64,000 nt of DNA. Source: Acanthosepion esculentum. Its lineage: Eukaryota; Mollusca; Cephalopoda; Sepiida; Sepiidae. The stretch spans positions 141,212,005-141,276,004 of the forward strand of contig OZ038478.1 of assembly GCA_964036315.1 (NCBI GenBank), in the 5' to 3' direction. The number at the start of each line of letters is the position of its first letter. Position 1 is the stretch's first letter. Made by a program: the position numbers and the translations under genes. Shown here in pieces: positions 1 through 12,595 of the stretch. The notes below the pieces were generated by a model, which saw only the letters and a list, made by a program, of their open reading frames with translations, was not told the origin of the DNA and made no database searches.

Positions 1-1114
1 GACTGAAAAAGCAAGAAAAAAAAAGATTAATACTTCAAATAAATCAAATAAATTTACAGAAAACATCACACAAAATAAAAGAAAATGAATGAGTCTTGAA
101 TTGTGTCTTATATATCTATCTAACAATTTTTCCTTGTACAAATCTGAAAGAAATTGGAAGATGGAATTATCGCTACCTTGGTTTAAAGTATTTATACGCT
201 ATCGCTGATGCTATTTCAATGTAGTAATTGATTTTGTAAACAATATATTAAATGGGAATTAATTGATGATATATTTCAAAGTTCCATCGGAAAAGAAAAA
301 AAAATCCACGCAACCTATCAATTATGAAAAGGTGTTACAACATATAAAATGGAACGTACAAAGGATAAAAGAAACAAAATCCTGTGGGAAAAGACAATGT
401 TATTTTTTGTTTGAAGATCACGAAAAAATTTCAAACGTGAATGTAGGTAAAGAAAAGCTTGTCAGATTTCTTTATAAAAGAAGAAAAGGAAACGAATATT
501 GTTTCCATTACAAAGAGTAAAATAAAAAATAACAATTAAATATTGCAGAAAAAAACATGTGTATTCTTCACCTTTTGATTTCATGAGATGAATTTACTGT
601 GGTTGACAGGTTAAAATAAAACTATGGTGTATACATATTCTTGAATTTGCTTTTCTTTTTTGAAATGTTCTTTGTTTCATCGTGAGTATTCAGACGATTT
701 AGGATGTGCAAGTGACTGATCACTCGTTTAAAAACCTATGACGTGCATAAATAAGGTAATTATTTATTAATTAAGTCCAAAATCACAGACACGGGCATAT
801 AAAGAAATACAGAAGTGTCAATGACTATATATTAAAAAATGCACTAAATTTACCAAATCATTATATGACTATCCCGAATGAAGTTACAAATAGAACAAAA
901 AACTTACAAGGATCTATATTATACTACAATTAAAAAAAAACATGGGCCAAAAAGGGTTAAAAATAATAATAATATTGATGTAATATTGGGTAGTTACGAT
1001 TGTACTGTTATGCGAACTCAACGACATATACATAATGAAAAATTAGCTTATATAATTGACAAAATGCGATAGATCTATACAGGAGTGATGGTATATTAAT
1101 TCTAAGAACTTGCA
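1..1114. other. AT-rich sequence without a recognised gene
   Basis: No repeat or gene is recognised. A lysine-rich 85-residue frame (263-520, +) and a 64-residue frame (878-1072, +) are open, but neither shows a family motif. AT-rich sequence yields frames of this size by chance. The second frame may be the eroded upstream part of the PLE remnant that follows. Confidence 0.5.
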
Positions 1115-2040
1115 ACGGCAAGACTGTAGACAAAATGAGAAAATAAAAACCTTGAGAATCTTAGGATATACAATCAATATAAAATACAACCAAAAATAGT
1201 AAATTTCCTAGTTTCTAATCTTCCACGTAAACAACGGAATATATATAATTCCTACCGTATTTAAACAAATTCGCATATCTATAAATATAAGAATTTCAAC
1301 AAATTCTAAAAGCTTAAAACATTCAATGAAAACAAAACAAAAATCATAAAAATTAGCCCAAAGAAACAGCGGATATTAAAACATACTAGAATATAAAAAC
1401 GAAAAGAATTCATATAAAAACAACAGAAAACGAAATTTAATTTGGTTCAACCTCACCCACAGCAATATCATAAAACTATATAATAAAATATAGGCAACAT
1501 ATTCTTCCAACTTATTGACAAATGTTTCCCTAAAAACAGAAAATTATCAAAAATTATCAAAAATAAAATCAAAATTAGTTACCGCTGCATGGATAACATA
1601 AAAACATCAATAAAAATACTCAACAAAATCAATAACAATTACAACAACAATGACAATAACACCAAGCAAATTAAACGCCATGAAATGTAATGGCAGAAAC
1701 AAATAAAATTGACTACATAATAAATGCTTAACCAATAACATAATATACAAATCTGTTGTAACAAATAACATTAACAGAGATGAGAAATGTACATAGGTGC
1801 CACAGAAGTAACCCTAAAAGATATCTATTACAACAACAATATCTCTCTTGAAAGAGAAACATATACAAACAATACAATCCTTTCAAAATGCATATGGATC
1901 CAAAAAGAAATCAATATCCCTCCAAAACGAAATGGGAAATTATAAAAAGGTCAACCTTACAAAACTGTAAACTATACTCAGAGGAAACTTAACAGTAATT
2001 AATTTTAGAAACCAAATAAACTCTTAAACAAGAAAGCTGA
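1115..2040 (+). mobile_element. Penelope-like element remnant, RT C-terminus to GIY-YIG region
   Basis: Reading the plus strand across frames gives, in order, a block around RKRNLIWFN (about 1424-1450), then LIDKCFPKNRKLSKI (about 1515-1560), ISYRCMDN (about 1575-1600), and NNIIYKSVVTNN followed by a cysteine-rich/GIY-like stretch near 1740-1900. These are typical of the linker between reverse transcriptase and GIY-YIG endonuclease in animal PLEs. The frames are broken by several stops and shifts, so this is a fossil. The same linker type is seen, better preserved, at 24.6-24.8 kb on the minus strand. The recognition rests on remembered PLE patterns and on that in-window relative. The ends are approximate. 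Confidence 0.6.
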
Positions 2041-2575
2041 AATAATGGGTAAGTGTAGGCATATAAATAAATATTTTCTTTGCCATCTAAGGACTAATTA
2101 ATACAATAAATTTAAATAAATAAAACTTAAATTAAATTTAAAAAAATATGAATAAAATTTGAATAGATAATTTATATAAATTAAATTTAAATAAATTAAA
2201 AAATTAATAAGATAAATGAATAATGTAAAATATAATACAAACTTTAAAAAATAAAATATAATATCAACATAAAAAATTAAATTAAATTAAAAATACACAT
2301 AAACATAAAATTAAATAAACAAAATTAAACAAAAAAATAAAAATAAAATAAACGAACAAATATTAAATTTACATATTTATATGCGTATGTATGTGCATGT
2401 GTGTATGTGCGTATATAGATAAATATATGCATATGTAAATATGCAAACAACTCCAAACAAACAAACCAAATATTCCAAACGGAGGTAATTGTTAGTGCAC
2501 GCGTGTTTGTGTGAGCTCGTTTGTATACATTTATGTTTATGTATGTGCATGTTTCTATATCTATATATGTACCTA

Positions 2576-2578
<3 letters not shown>
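2041..2578. other. A/T-only low-complexity stretch
   Basis: Long runs of AAATTAAAT-like words make up 2090-2350, with scattered TATG/TGTG words after 2370. No frame or repeat family is recognised. Confidence 0.6.

Positions 2579-2634
<56 letters not shown>
2579..2634. repeat. (TA)n followed by (TG)n microsatellite
   Basis: About 42 bases of TA run directly into about 14 bases of TG. The same TA-then-TG order recurs at 24.87, 48.37 and 54.5 kb. Confidence 0.95.
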
Positions 2635-3975
2635 TAGTATGCGTAAACGTGTGAATTAAATAATATGCATACAAATTTGAATAAAAAAGTAATTATAAAC
2701 ATAACCTCCTAAAATTAATATACTAATTCTTAAGATACCATCAAATCAGATATGTAAACGAAATTATAGCCAAGTCAAGACACTTGTAAATATTTACCAT
2801 ATTATTCAAGTATTAAAAAATATGCATGTAAAAATAAAATGCAATTGTCAAAACTCAAGAAAACACTCGAACAATCAACAATAATCAAGGAAAGTATATG
2901 TCTGGAAAACCGTAAGTCAAAAATAGGAGAGACAAGATAAAAAAAAGAAAAAGAAGAAATGTGTGTAAAGTGAAAAACCAACGGAAAGGACATATAATCA
3001 AGACATTCTACACGTACACACATACGCGCTGATGGATGCATGCACACGAACGCACAGACTATGAAAAAAATGCAACAATGAAAATAGAAAAATCGAGAAA
3101 TCTATACAGTCAAATGTTGATAGACCCTGACTAGTGGATGGAGGGTTTCCCGGAAAGTTCGTCTACATAACTCTGGAATTCGGATGCTGAAGATAACACC
3201 AATCTGCTAAGTGTCATACCTTTTTTCTTGTATTAATTCTCTCTCTCATTTTATATATATCACTCCTCCAAACACACCGAAATAACAATTCTAATAAATT
3301 AAATACTGGTATGAAACACTTAATATGACCATCTGGAAAAGTTTGATACATAAATTGATTTTGTCGCCAAAAATACAGTAGCGTTTGATACATAAATTGA
3401 TTTTATCGCTCCAAAAATGCCGTAGCGTTATGGCGACAACACAAGGGAAAAATAAGCACTCGAAATATCTCGAAGACACAAATACAACAATGGGCATTTA
3501 TTAGCTATACTCCTCTCCTGTTTGTCGATGTAGCCACCTTCTGCATTCATGCACGTGTACAATTTATGTGCGTGTTTTGAAAAAAACATTTTCGAAGTTT
3601 AAACAGTTAAAATTGGATCTTTGTAATGAAAAAAAAAACATGGACTACTTTCTCGTCGAATGTCATTCGAATTGTCCAGATCGATGATAATAAGAAGACA
3701 GTTCGGAAGCACTCATTGACTGTATTAGAATATCCCAATCATATAGGAGGAAATACATCTTTGTCAGTCTAGCCATGTGTGTTTGTGTGTTCGTTGTCGT
3801 TCAGTAGGTTAAAACACGCCTATGTAAACTGTCTCGTATCTTTCAAGAAAGACTGCTCACAATTTGGCCAGCGGTTCGCAGTATCTGACTGCATTAAATC
3901 ACCGTCCATGTCACATGATATCCACCAGCAGCGCATCTTGTACATTCCTGAATACAGTCAATATCAACCCCCCTC
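2635..3975. other. No recognised gene
   Basis: Apart from the short tandem duplication at 3341-3426 nothing is recognised. The minus-strand frames at 2802-3047 and 3291-3497 lack family motifs; the second simply translates the tandem repeat. Confidence 0.5.
3341..3426. repeat. Two-copy tandem repeat, unit 42/44 bp
   Basis: Unit 1 (3341-3382) and unit 2 (3383-3426) both begin GTTTGATACATAAATTGATT and end in GTAGC. Unit 2 has a two-base insertion and a few substitutions. Confidence 0.9.
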
Positions 3976-4018
3976 ACACACACACGCACACACACGCACA
4001 CACACGCACACATACACA

Positions 4019-4079
<61 letters not shown>
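3976..4079. repeat. (CA)n microsatellite
   Basis: About 100 bases of CA with a few CG and TA interruptions in the first half and perfect CA in the second half. The Thr-His repeat frames over it are artefacts. A shorter TG tract lies at 4154-4176. Confidence 0.95.
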
Positions 4080-4081
<2 letters not shown>

Positions 4082-4394
4082 TCCATACCGAGGTTTTAAG
4101 ATTTAGGAAAGCTAATCAAATCAATCTCTGTATATGTGTATGTGTGTGTTTGTCTGAGTTTGTGTGTGTGTGTGTATATTTTCAACTTGGATATATTTTT
4201 GATAATTGCAGAGACATTCTTCCCTTTCCAGTCTCGATGGAGTCGAAAAGCGTCTCTGCGTCCTTGTGAGTCACGAACTATTTTCAACCCAACAACAGCT
4301 TTACCGATATTTCCATGGAAAGTGTTCAGACGAACTTGTGGGGATCAAATAAAAAAAAACAAGATAAAATAAAAATGCAAAATAAACATAAAAT

Positions 4395-4504
4395 CTCTCT
4401 TTTCCACGAACTCCAATATGTGACCTCTCACAGATACAGCGTTTCCCAAATTCTGGGAACGCGCTAAGAACAAGACACGTAGATACGAACGCACACAACA
4501 CAGA
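4395..4504 (+). repeat. Dispersed repeat, copy 1 (second copy at 50233-50343)
   Basis: Shares with 50233-50343 the ordered blocks TCTCTTTTC, AATATGTGACCTCTCACAGA, GTTTCCCAAATTCTGGGAAC, CGCTAAGAACAA and ACACGTA. Identity is roughly nine bases in ten by eye. The block TCCCAAATTCTGGGA is an inverted repeat. The family is unknown. Confidence 0.8.
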
Positions 4505-6069
4505 GACGTTTTTTCTCCATACAAACTAAGACTTTGTGTAACTTGTTATTAATATATATTTGTTTACCCATGTATATCGGTCTTCTTTGTTTTTCTTGGT
4601 CTTCTTTGGACATAATTAAAGCCCAACATTCCCATGTATCTGGACCGGCTAGCAGGAAATTTTAACCTCCTGATATCTCTTCACATCTCCACCCGCACGG
4701 TCCGCTACAAACTACAATCTTTAGTTTTATCACTCTTCCACGGATAAGACACTCTGTAACACGCAAATTGTACCACCCGCTCTCATTCCTTTCATATTCC
4801 ACTGATGAAGATATTAATTCCACTTCAGCATCCCACCACGAAACGCTACTCTGTGAAACCCACTCCCAAGAGGATGCTACCCCGTTAACTACAATCTACA
4901 GTTAAGCCTTATCACCTCTGTACATCCGCATAAGCTGTTCTTCATACTCTGTAACCTACTATCTCGAGTGGCTCCTGGATCCTGTGTAGGTTTAACATTA
5001 TAGTTGTGTGTGTGTGTGTGTTTGTGTGTGTGTGTTTGTGTGTGTGTGCATTTGTTTGTCTGTGATTATGTTAGATAATAATAAAAATGTCCAGATTTCT
5101 AAAACCGCAATTTTGACGAATTTTCAAGATTACGTGGTGGGATATACAAAAATAAAATCAGTTACAGTAATTTATCAAGATGAATTTAAAAATTCAATTT
5201 AGAATGAAAATGTTTGAGCTCATCAAAAAAGGGCTTAATAATAGGCGATGAATGTTCTAATTAACCGCTGTTGATTTCGTTATGAATTAAAATCTATTCC
5301 AAAATAGCAAATGTGAAAGAAAACTTGCGCCAGTTGAGTGAAATCTAATTTTTTGTAAGTATTAGCACTGATAACCACCGACCTTCATGGGTAAATAATT
5401 GCGGTGCATTGAGTGGGTTTGTTGCGAATGTTATAATTGTGTCGGGTAAATGGTTTGACATCACTTGGAAGCATGCAATTATTTCTAGATATTCTCGGAT
5501 TGAATGTACAAATAAACTTGTCTGAGATTCCAACGAAGTCTGCACTTCAGGTCAGGAGAATCGATTTAGTTGAGGTAACTCCGAAAAAGGAACAGCGCAT
5601 ATCGTGGATTTTTGTGAGGCGAATTTCAAGGAAATTATGGCAGCAGGATACAGCATTTTATTCAAAGAAGGTACGTTTCGGTCACAGAAACACCGGGGAA
5701 GACGTCTGTTTCAGCCTAAAATAGAGAAGATTGTTAGAATCAGTGTTTAAGAAGAAAATGTAAAAATATTCGATTTGCCTGTCACGTCGATAAATGCAAT
5801 TTAACTGAACACACAACTACTTTTGAAAGCAAACAAGATATATTTGAAAGAATGCTTACTGCAAAGCATTTCCATTGAAGGTGCATACACAGTTAAGTAA
5901 TATTAGTCATGACTACAAACTAAATTAGAAAATAAAGTCGGACACACTAAATACTGATAGTGATTTGGATTTTATATGGTTATATTCTTGTTTGGATGGT
6001 AATATAGTTCTAATTTTAACAGTGGATTACCAATCTAGCAAAGTTTATTCACACATAGACACATACATA

Positions 6070-6071
<2 letters not shown>
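4505..6071. other. No recognised gene; contains (TG)n at 5004-5050
   Basis: The part at 4620-5000 holds two loosely similar halves (CTACAATCTTTAG and CTACAATCTACAG contexts, each followed by CTCTGTAAC), suggesting an old tandem duplication. The 95-residue plus frame at 5437-5724 has no recognised motif. Confidence 0.5.
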
Positions 6072-6115
<44 letters not shown>

Positions 6116-6118
<3 letters not shown>

Positions 6119-6278
6119 TGTAACCCGGAATAAGAGAGTTGTCGGGACCGGATAAGTCTCTTATATCCGGGTTTGGTCTATTTTATATACATTAACACAG
6201 GCTCTAAATTGGGACCAGAGAAAATCTATCTTATATCCGGGTTTCTCTTATATCAGGGTATCTTATATCCGGGTTACA

Positions 6279-6281
<3 letters not shown>
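6116..6281. mobile_element. Short non-autonomous DNA transposon (MITE), pogo/Tigger-like ends
   Basis: The left end CAGTGTAACCCGGAATAAGA and the reverse complement of the right end (CAGTGTAACCCGGATATAAG) match almost completely, giving terminal inverted repeats of about 20 bp on a 166-bp element. TA dinucleotide tracts abut both sides (6072-6113 and 6283-6310), so a TA target duplication is compatible but hidden. Inside, CTTATATCCGGGTTT-like words recur in both halves. Starting with CAGT followed by CCCGG is typical of pogo/Tigger-type ends (family knowledge). There is no coding capacity. Confidence 0.8.
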
Positions 6282-6314
<33 letters not shown>

Positions 6315-6429
6315 TGATAATATTTTTGATTTGACATTGTTTCAACAGAAACAAAATCTACTATACTTCGTTCAGATGAAAATTAACTTTCCATTAATAA
6401 TCATATTAATAATTTCCCTACTTTAACAA

Positions 6430-7560
6430 GCCGTCGGCCCGTGGTCAACTCCCAGTCGGGGTGCGAAGCTTTAAGTCTACCGACGTTTCGTGGATGACTC
6501 ATTGTCGCTGCCACCTGCCTGTGTCCCGGTCGTCGGTGGTCGTCGCTACTCGGCGAAATCCCATGGTCAGGATACCAATATGTGACACTCAGCCGTTTAG
6601 GGTCCAATTCTGGTCGTCAGCAGCTGTACCGGTTCAATACCAGCTCTATCGTTCCCAGCTCACTTACAACGTCTGGTCACTGGAGTAACTGCCTTGATCT
6701 CAAGTCTAACCTACCCACGTTGTGACTTTGATCTTAGGTAGACGGGATCAATCAGGCGTCGGGCCGTAGTGTAAGCTGAGTCAACACTGAAGGTGATATC
6801 GCACAAGCGTCAAGAAAAAAAAAGTAAATAAAAAAAAACAAGAGGATGTTAAGAAATAAATTAACTTTATCCTTCTGTTATATACAGGAGTGTGTTTCTC
6901 TCCCAGCCCGTTTTCTACGAAATGTGACACTTCTATGCTTCAAGCAAGTTTGGTATCTTCAGTCAGCTGATTTAAATCTTAGGTGCAGACTTGGCTTCCT
7001 TCGTCAGTATAACTTGCTATTTGTAGGATAGGCGAAGCCGAAGGTCGTGGAATCTCTCGGTCAGCTTCTGCAAGGCAACACTCTGGTTTAATTCAACTCT
7101 ACGAGAACTGCGAACGGGATCTCAACTCTCCGGGAACTAACTGACCGGGAACTAACTCCAACTGCTGAACAACCCATCAACGTTCGTTTATATGGGTACC
7201 GATCAAAACCTGGTGTGTGTCCAGACGCCGCCTGGGTGTCTCGGTAATCTCGATGTCTAACAATAAATCTCTTTGTTGTCAGACTAGGAAAATTGAACAC
7301 TTCCCATTTTTGGAAAATTAATCACTTTCCATTTCGGCGGGGGGGTCTCCGTCGTCCGTGAGGGAAGGTCGGAAGAGAGCTATCCTCCTAGACTCTTTCT
7401 CTTTCACATTGATATCTCATACCAATCCCTTTAGTGGGCGTTAATAACTTCTCCGTCTTTCTCATCCATTCACCTCCGCCTATCACCATGCTACCACTCG
7501 ACCAATGGCATCCCAGCCGTGTGGGTGTGGCTAAGCTGGCCTCCTTAAAATTATAATGTA
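6430..7560. other. GC-richer stretch, probable unidentified repeat
   Basis: This block is clearly less AT-rich than its flanks and has no long frame. A GGTTCAATACC word near 6630 resembles a Pol III B box, and an AATAAA lies near 7262. It could be SINE or LTR material, but no terminal repeats or coding motifs can be seen. Confidence 0.35.
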
Positions 7561-9434
7561 GAATATTTTGTTAACAAAATTATCATTTTTCCCATTGGCC
7601 AAAAGTTTTACGAATTCCGCATTACCAATTAAACTTTTATCATATCTTCTCCCTTTTTACTGGTCCACCCAAAAATTCACCTAGCCAGTACTCTTACCGT
7701 CTCCATCCATCACTGTCAAAGTTTGCCATCTGGTCTCTTCGTGTATTTAGCTATATAATGAAACCCTTGGCTTGTTGAGTAAGTAAATTATTTTATCTCG
7801 CCAAATCTCAATTCTCCACTTTAGTTTCTGTCTCATGCCAAAGTTTTACAATGGCCATATTGCTAATTCAACGTCTCAGCGTCTGTAGCGACAGGTTGAT
7901 AAGGTAAATAATAACAATCCTCTCACCTATGTCGAGACAATGCCAAAATTTTATAACCGCCACATTGCTTCTCTCACGCTGATGGCCAAGGAAAAACTAA
8001 ATAAATAACTTGGAAAGATAATTAACATTGATTCTCCCTATCCTGTATCTGCGATCGTCTCCAGACGAAATTTTTATGACCGGCATGTTGTTTGACCGAT
8101 AATTTCATCTTTGCTTTTTTTTCTATCTCCCTCGGCGAGACATAAATCAACCTGACAAGACCTCACACGTGGCTTCTTCCACGGGTTTTACTGTCTTTTG
8201 TGAAAAGTATCTTATTTTCGTAAATAGAATTAAAATCTTTTTTTTCCTTCGATCAGTCTGTTTTTCGAGATAGTTCTTTTTCACTTTAAGAATGTCTATT
8301 TACTGTTTTAATTTCTATGGTTAATTAGTCAGCCAATTACCATTGCTAAATAGAGTCACAAAGTGCGATACTCTGTTTTTCATTCAATATTTTAGTATCA
8401 TAATTTATATTTTTATTTAGTCTACCTCCTGCTATACTTTTTCCTCAGTCTTTCTAGTAATTCCGACTGGTGAAATTTAGTGGCTTGCTGCTGCTAATTT
8501 ACTAGTTCCACTTCAAAATAAGCTCTTGTCACAAGATACACGATATTGATGAGTTTAGAAAATACATGTACAAAACTCTATCATACAGTGACTCCCAAGT
8601 TCTTCTCATCCGATGTCCTGTTGTCTTCTACAAATCGTAGCAGCTGATAAGGGAACTGAAATGTCATCTACCAGACTCAAAAATGTTTATAATCTTTTAC
8701 ATCTGAATGTAAGTAAGCATGATGATTATGGTAAATGAAATAAAAATTACAATGGCAGTGATATAGCAATTTATTCTATAATGGTATTGTAGGCAGTGTA
8801 GTAAGTTTGATGGGTGATTTCTGTTGAAATTGGAAACAAGCAAAATCTATAAGTATATTCGGAACAGTGTAAGAGGAACAAAATAGAAGGAATGGTATTT
8901 TAACTTATCAAAAACATTTAAAAGACAATTATGAATACAGTTTTGGTAAAACTGAATTGTCTCATGTATAATAGAAAAAGCCCACACACGAAAAATAAAG
9001 TGATACTCAAAAAGAAAAGAATTAAGATGAAAGAGAACTTCAACGATATTCATGTTTTGTTGAGTGCAGGAAATAATAATAAAAAATACGAAATGAACAG
9101 ATTGCAGAAAGATCTACACTTATAGAAGACGCAAAAAGCATTTGATGAATGTTCGTACAAAGATCTGAAAACTAGATTTATTTGGGAAGGGTGTTATAAT
9201 GCAGAGCTTATACTCTGAGCAAACCGCCTGTATACGAATAGAAAATAGAGTAAGTACAGAAAAACAGAAAGGGATCGAAGACATTTGATAGCCTACCCTG
9301 AGGGTGCTGGGTATTCTATCAGTATTTAATATCGGTGGCTATTATCTTAAAAATGTAAGTTACACACATGGCAGACACAGAAAGAAAACTTCGGAAGCTC
9401 CTAAAGAGTGTAGTGAACGAAAGAAGAGATGGCG
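7561..9434. other. No recognised gene
   Basis: AT-rich sequence without a repeat family I can name. A weak run KTQKAFDECSYKDL (about 9125-9165, +) might be the upstream part of the LINE remnant that follows. Confidence 0.45.
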
Positions 9435-9640
9435 GCAAAAATGTGCTTATTCAGAAGAATGCTGAGACTTCCTTACACTTAAGGAAAAAGGAAAGAAAAA
9501 GGAGGCATACCCAGACTCAGAAAAACAGCTAGAATTTATTGGGTACATGAGGAAAGGGTACTTGGAAAGGGACAGGTAATATGGCTGGTCATGGTCATAT
9601 ACGTCCTGAAAGAACACGGAACGCAGACTAAGCAAAAGGA
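9435..9640 (+). mobile_element. LINE ORF2 C-terminal remnant
   Basis: The plus strand reads FRRMLRLPYT, then EFIGYMRKGYLE after a stop, and MVIYVLKEHGT near 9590. This order (RRMLRIPYT, then L.F.GH..RK.GLE, then MI..VLK.HGT) is the usual C-terminal signature of RTE-like LINE ORF2 proteins. Only this tail survives, with stops and frame changes. Similar tails occur at 32330-32680 and 45690-45950. Confidence 0.45.
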
Positions 9641-10891
9641 ACGCTACAATTATGGTACCAGCGCAGACTATGTGCAAAAGATACTGAGGTAGGAATTGAA
9701 CAGGGAAAAACATGAAAACAGCATTCGGACTGAAGAGAAATATGGACATAAAAAGTAATATGATACAATTGAAAAGGTAGGAGTAAAAAAAACTAGTCAG
9801 GCAAAGAATGAAAGAAAATAAATACGGACTTGGGAAAGGTAAAATGAAATGGCTCTCAGGAAACGGAAGAGACTGAAGTATCCCTGATCATCAAAATAGA
9901 TAAACAACAAATGCTTCCATTTGAAGACTAAACTGCGTAAGGAATCAAAGATAAGTACAAAGCTATTAAGAATAACCAAAGAATATTTATAAACTTGTAT
10001 GCTTCCCAAAGAATAAGAAGCCACGAACGGCCAATCTGGAAGAGTGGTAATAAATTGGAGGGAATAATTTGAGCGCTTCAGAATGGGAAACGTAGAACAG
10101 TGCCAGATGAAGATGTAACATTTTGCCTAGTAGCATAAAAATAAAAGATTTTACAAAAGAATACCCAGTCTATACTGGGAAGTAAGTTATGCCAAAAAGC
10201 TAGTTTAGGAATATTTTACTTTATGAAAAGGAAGCAATAATATTTTATTAATCGCGGATTTCCTGTTAAAATTCTACTAAGCTCAGAGGACACATAAGAC
10301 CTACTAAATGTGTATTTCGATGTGGAATAATGGTAAACAAGCTTGTTTCGCTAGACCAGTTACGACAGGGTAGTGACCTCGAACCTCACATGGTAGCCCA
10401 TACTTTCGGCCTTGGACCACATCTAAGCTACGCTTAGAAAACCACCAGAAATCCGTTTAAATGGAATGAGCACGAGAGGTTGCAAAACGGAAATAAATAA
10501 AAGTCTTCACATTTAATACTCAAACGAACAAAAGAATAAGAAATCTAAGATTACGAATAAATCAGCTTATGGCTGTATCAGGTTGAAACACCGGTTCTCG
10601 AGAACGAAAACCAAAGATAAGTAACAACATTCCTGCACAAAGATTCCTTATGACATTGTCTTAATTATCACAGCAACAAACATTGTCATTGTCGTTACAT
10701 GTATATTTTAGTGTTGATATAAAAATTTCTTTAATGTTAAATCTTTAATAACAGTATTTAGTAGTGTCTTGCCATGCAATTTGTTCTTAAATTGTTTGTG
10801 TAACCTAAATTTTGTGGGATACGAACGTTATAAGCACGTATAACCTGCATCTTACTTGATATATTTCACTCCGTGTACATCCGACAACAAG
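9641..10891. other. No recognised gene; purine-rich then AT-rich
   Basis: The part at 9640-10150 is strongly purine-rich on the plus strand. The stretch just upstream of the BEL gag (10600-10890) would be where its leader/LTR should lie, but no LTR boundary is recognised. Confidence 0.4.
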
Positions 10892-11641
10892 ATGGTATTA
10901 ATGGCAGATTTAAAGGACGATAGCACATATGAGGGTGATGTTAATATTTGATGAGTAGTCCTGAAAAAAATATTAATTCCAGTGTCAGTACGTCATTCGA
11001 AAATTCTAGTACTCAAAATAGCAGCAACAATGTGAATACTTTTAACGCAGTTTATGCCGTTACCGAAATTACAGTGTAAAACTTCTAGAAGGTTTGATAC
11101 CACGAAGATTGAATACAAAAATTTTGGGCCTCAATTTCAGAATTGTGTGTATAGTGTGCTACCTAATAGAGCTAGGTAAATCATTTTTTTAAAAAAAGAT
11201 GTTTAACAGGCTATGCTCTACAGTTGGTGTCCCATTTAACTTTAGAAGATGAACACTTTAACGTTGTAATAGAATTGTTAACCAAAGAATTTTTAGACGT
11301 ACCATATACAGTTAATGAGGTATTTAAACAGATATTGACAACCTAACCTAAATACGATGCTGAATTTGTGAATGTAAAACAATATTTAGCAGACGTCTGT
11401 GGCGATTAGTACGATTTAAAACTTCCTATGTGTTGGATTTTTTGAGGGTGACACACCAGGTTTGAAACTGATCAGTCATATTGTATTTGAGCGGTCTCCT
11501 CGTAATTACTCGAACATATCAGATCTGTTTCTTAGACGAAAAGAATTAATCATAGTGAAATTTCAAAATATAAACATAATACTACGAAGAAGGAAGGTTC
11601 TTTGATAGCTCTACAGAATTTCTCCGCAGGCTCCAATGGTA

Positions 11642-12595
11642 CAGTGCTGTTCGATAAAAGTGACTCACCTGATTTTTTTTTTACTAAATGTTCTCTTCTC
11701 CGATGAAACGAAAGTTGAGCTAAATTCAAAGGGTAAGCGATCGAAAATCCGAAGAAGAAACTTTGAAAGCTCTTTGAATTTTCCAGTAAGTACTGTCAAG
11801 CATCCGTTCAATATAAAGTTCTGGGGATGCTTTTCTTTTCATGGAACTGATTTCTTAAAACCTATTGAAAAGACCCTCAGGAGCCAGCAATACAAGAGAA
11901 TTTTAAAGTCTTGTCTGCTCCCTTCTGCTGAAAGGGTGCAAATTGACCTCACCAAGCTCATTTTTTATGCAGGATAATGCTCCCTGTTACAAATCAAAAT
12001 TGATGAAGGAATACTTTGATGAGAAGCAGGTAAGTGTTATGACATGGCCGCGCCAATCTCCTGACCTCAACCCCATAGAAAACTTATGGGGCATTATAAA
12101 GTACAGGCGTTTGAGAAAGCAGTTGAGCAACAAAAAAGATTTTATTGTGAATTTTATATCCGAATGGAATTCAATGCTTGGAGATGAGATTTGCCAGAAC
12201 CTAATCACGTCAATGCGAAAAAGGGTTGAAAAGGTTATTCAAAATAAAGGAGGACCCATAGATTATTAAATATTTCGAACTATATTACCTATTATAAATA
12301 AAGTATACCTCTATTATTCTTTATTTAAAGCTGTTCGGTTATGTTTCTATCGACTACTAGTTGCAGAAAATAAGTGATCACTTTTTTAGCATAGAGTTTT
12401 TCCCTAAATCTCATTTATATCCAAAATTATAATTATTAATAGAATACTTTAGGGCAAGTAAACCTTTTTACTAGGTGGTCGGGAAGGAGTCATTATATTA
12501 GTAAGATTAAAAATTATTTTGACCCCAAAAACAATAGGCGAGAAAAATTTTAAGTAAAATAAAATCAGGTGAGTCACTTTTATCGAAGAGCACTG
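11642..12595 (+). mobile_element. Tc1/mariner transposon, internally deleted, nested in BEL gag
   Basis: The terminal inverted repeats (11642-11676 and 12561-12595, about 36 bp with the T at the TA edge) begin CAGTGCTGTTCGATAAAAGT and on the far side CAGTGCTCTTCGATAAAAGT, so they differ at one base in that block. TA lies at 11640-11641 and at 12596-12597, a target duplication. The element is 954 bp, shorter than the usual 1.2-1.6 kb: the transposase helix-turn-helix region is gone and the frame starts right after the left repeat at the catalytic domain. BEL gag reads on both sides. Confidence 0.93.
11685..12269 (+). pseudogene. Tc1-type DDE transposase, catalytic half only
   Basis: This would catalyse cut-and-paste DNA transposition in the nucleus. 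The catalytic residues are visible in order: first Asp in VLFSDETKVEL, second Asp in FMQDNAPCYK, and Glu in PDLNPIENLW, with 34 residues between the last two (DD34E, the Tc1 spacing). The frames at 11636-11977 and 11943-12269 must be joined by a one-base shift at the six-T run 11961-11966, so the gene is broken there. The N-terminal DNA-binding domains are missing, so the product could not bind its own ends. The protein ends at NKGGPIDY, a normal Tc1 C-terminus. Confidence 0.9.

Noticed and set aside
3779..4106. Open frames of Thr-His repeats
   Set aside because: They are translations of the (CA)n microsatellite. The same holds for 24567-25004 (outer part), 34413-34757 and 48257-48638.
4803..4850. 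CTGATGA followed 32 bases later by CGAAACG, possible hammerhead
   Set aside because: The intervening sequence does not form a stem II, so the match of the two short cores is probably chance.
5437..5724. 95-residue plus frame, possible small gene
   Set aside because: No motif, no signal peptide, no splice or regulatory context. It stays unassigned.
9447..10024. Minus-strand 100- and 75-residue hydrophobic frames
   Set aside because: They are the complement of a purine-rich strand. The plus strand carries LINE-tail motifs instead.
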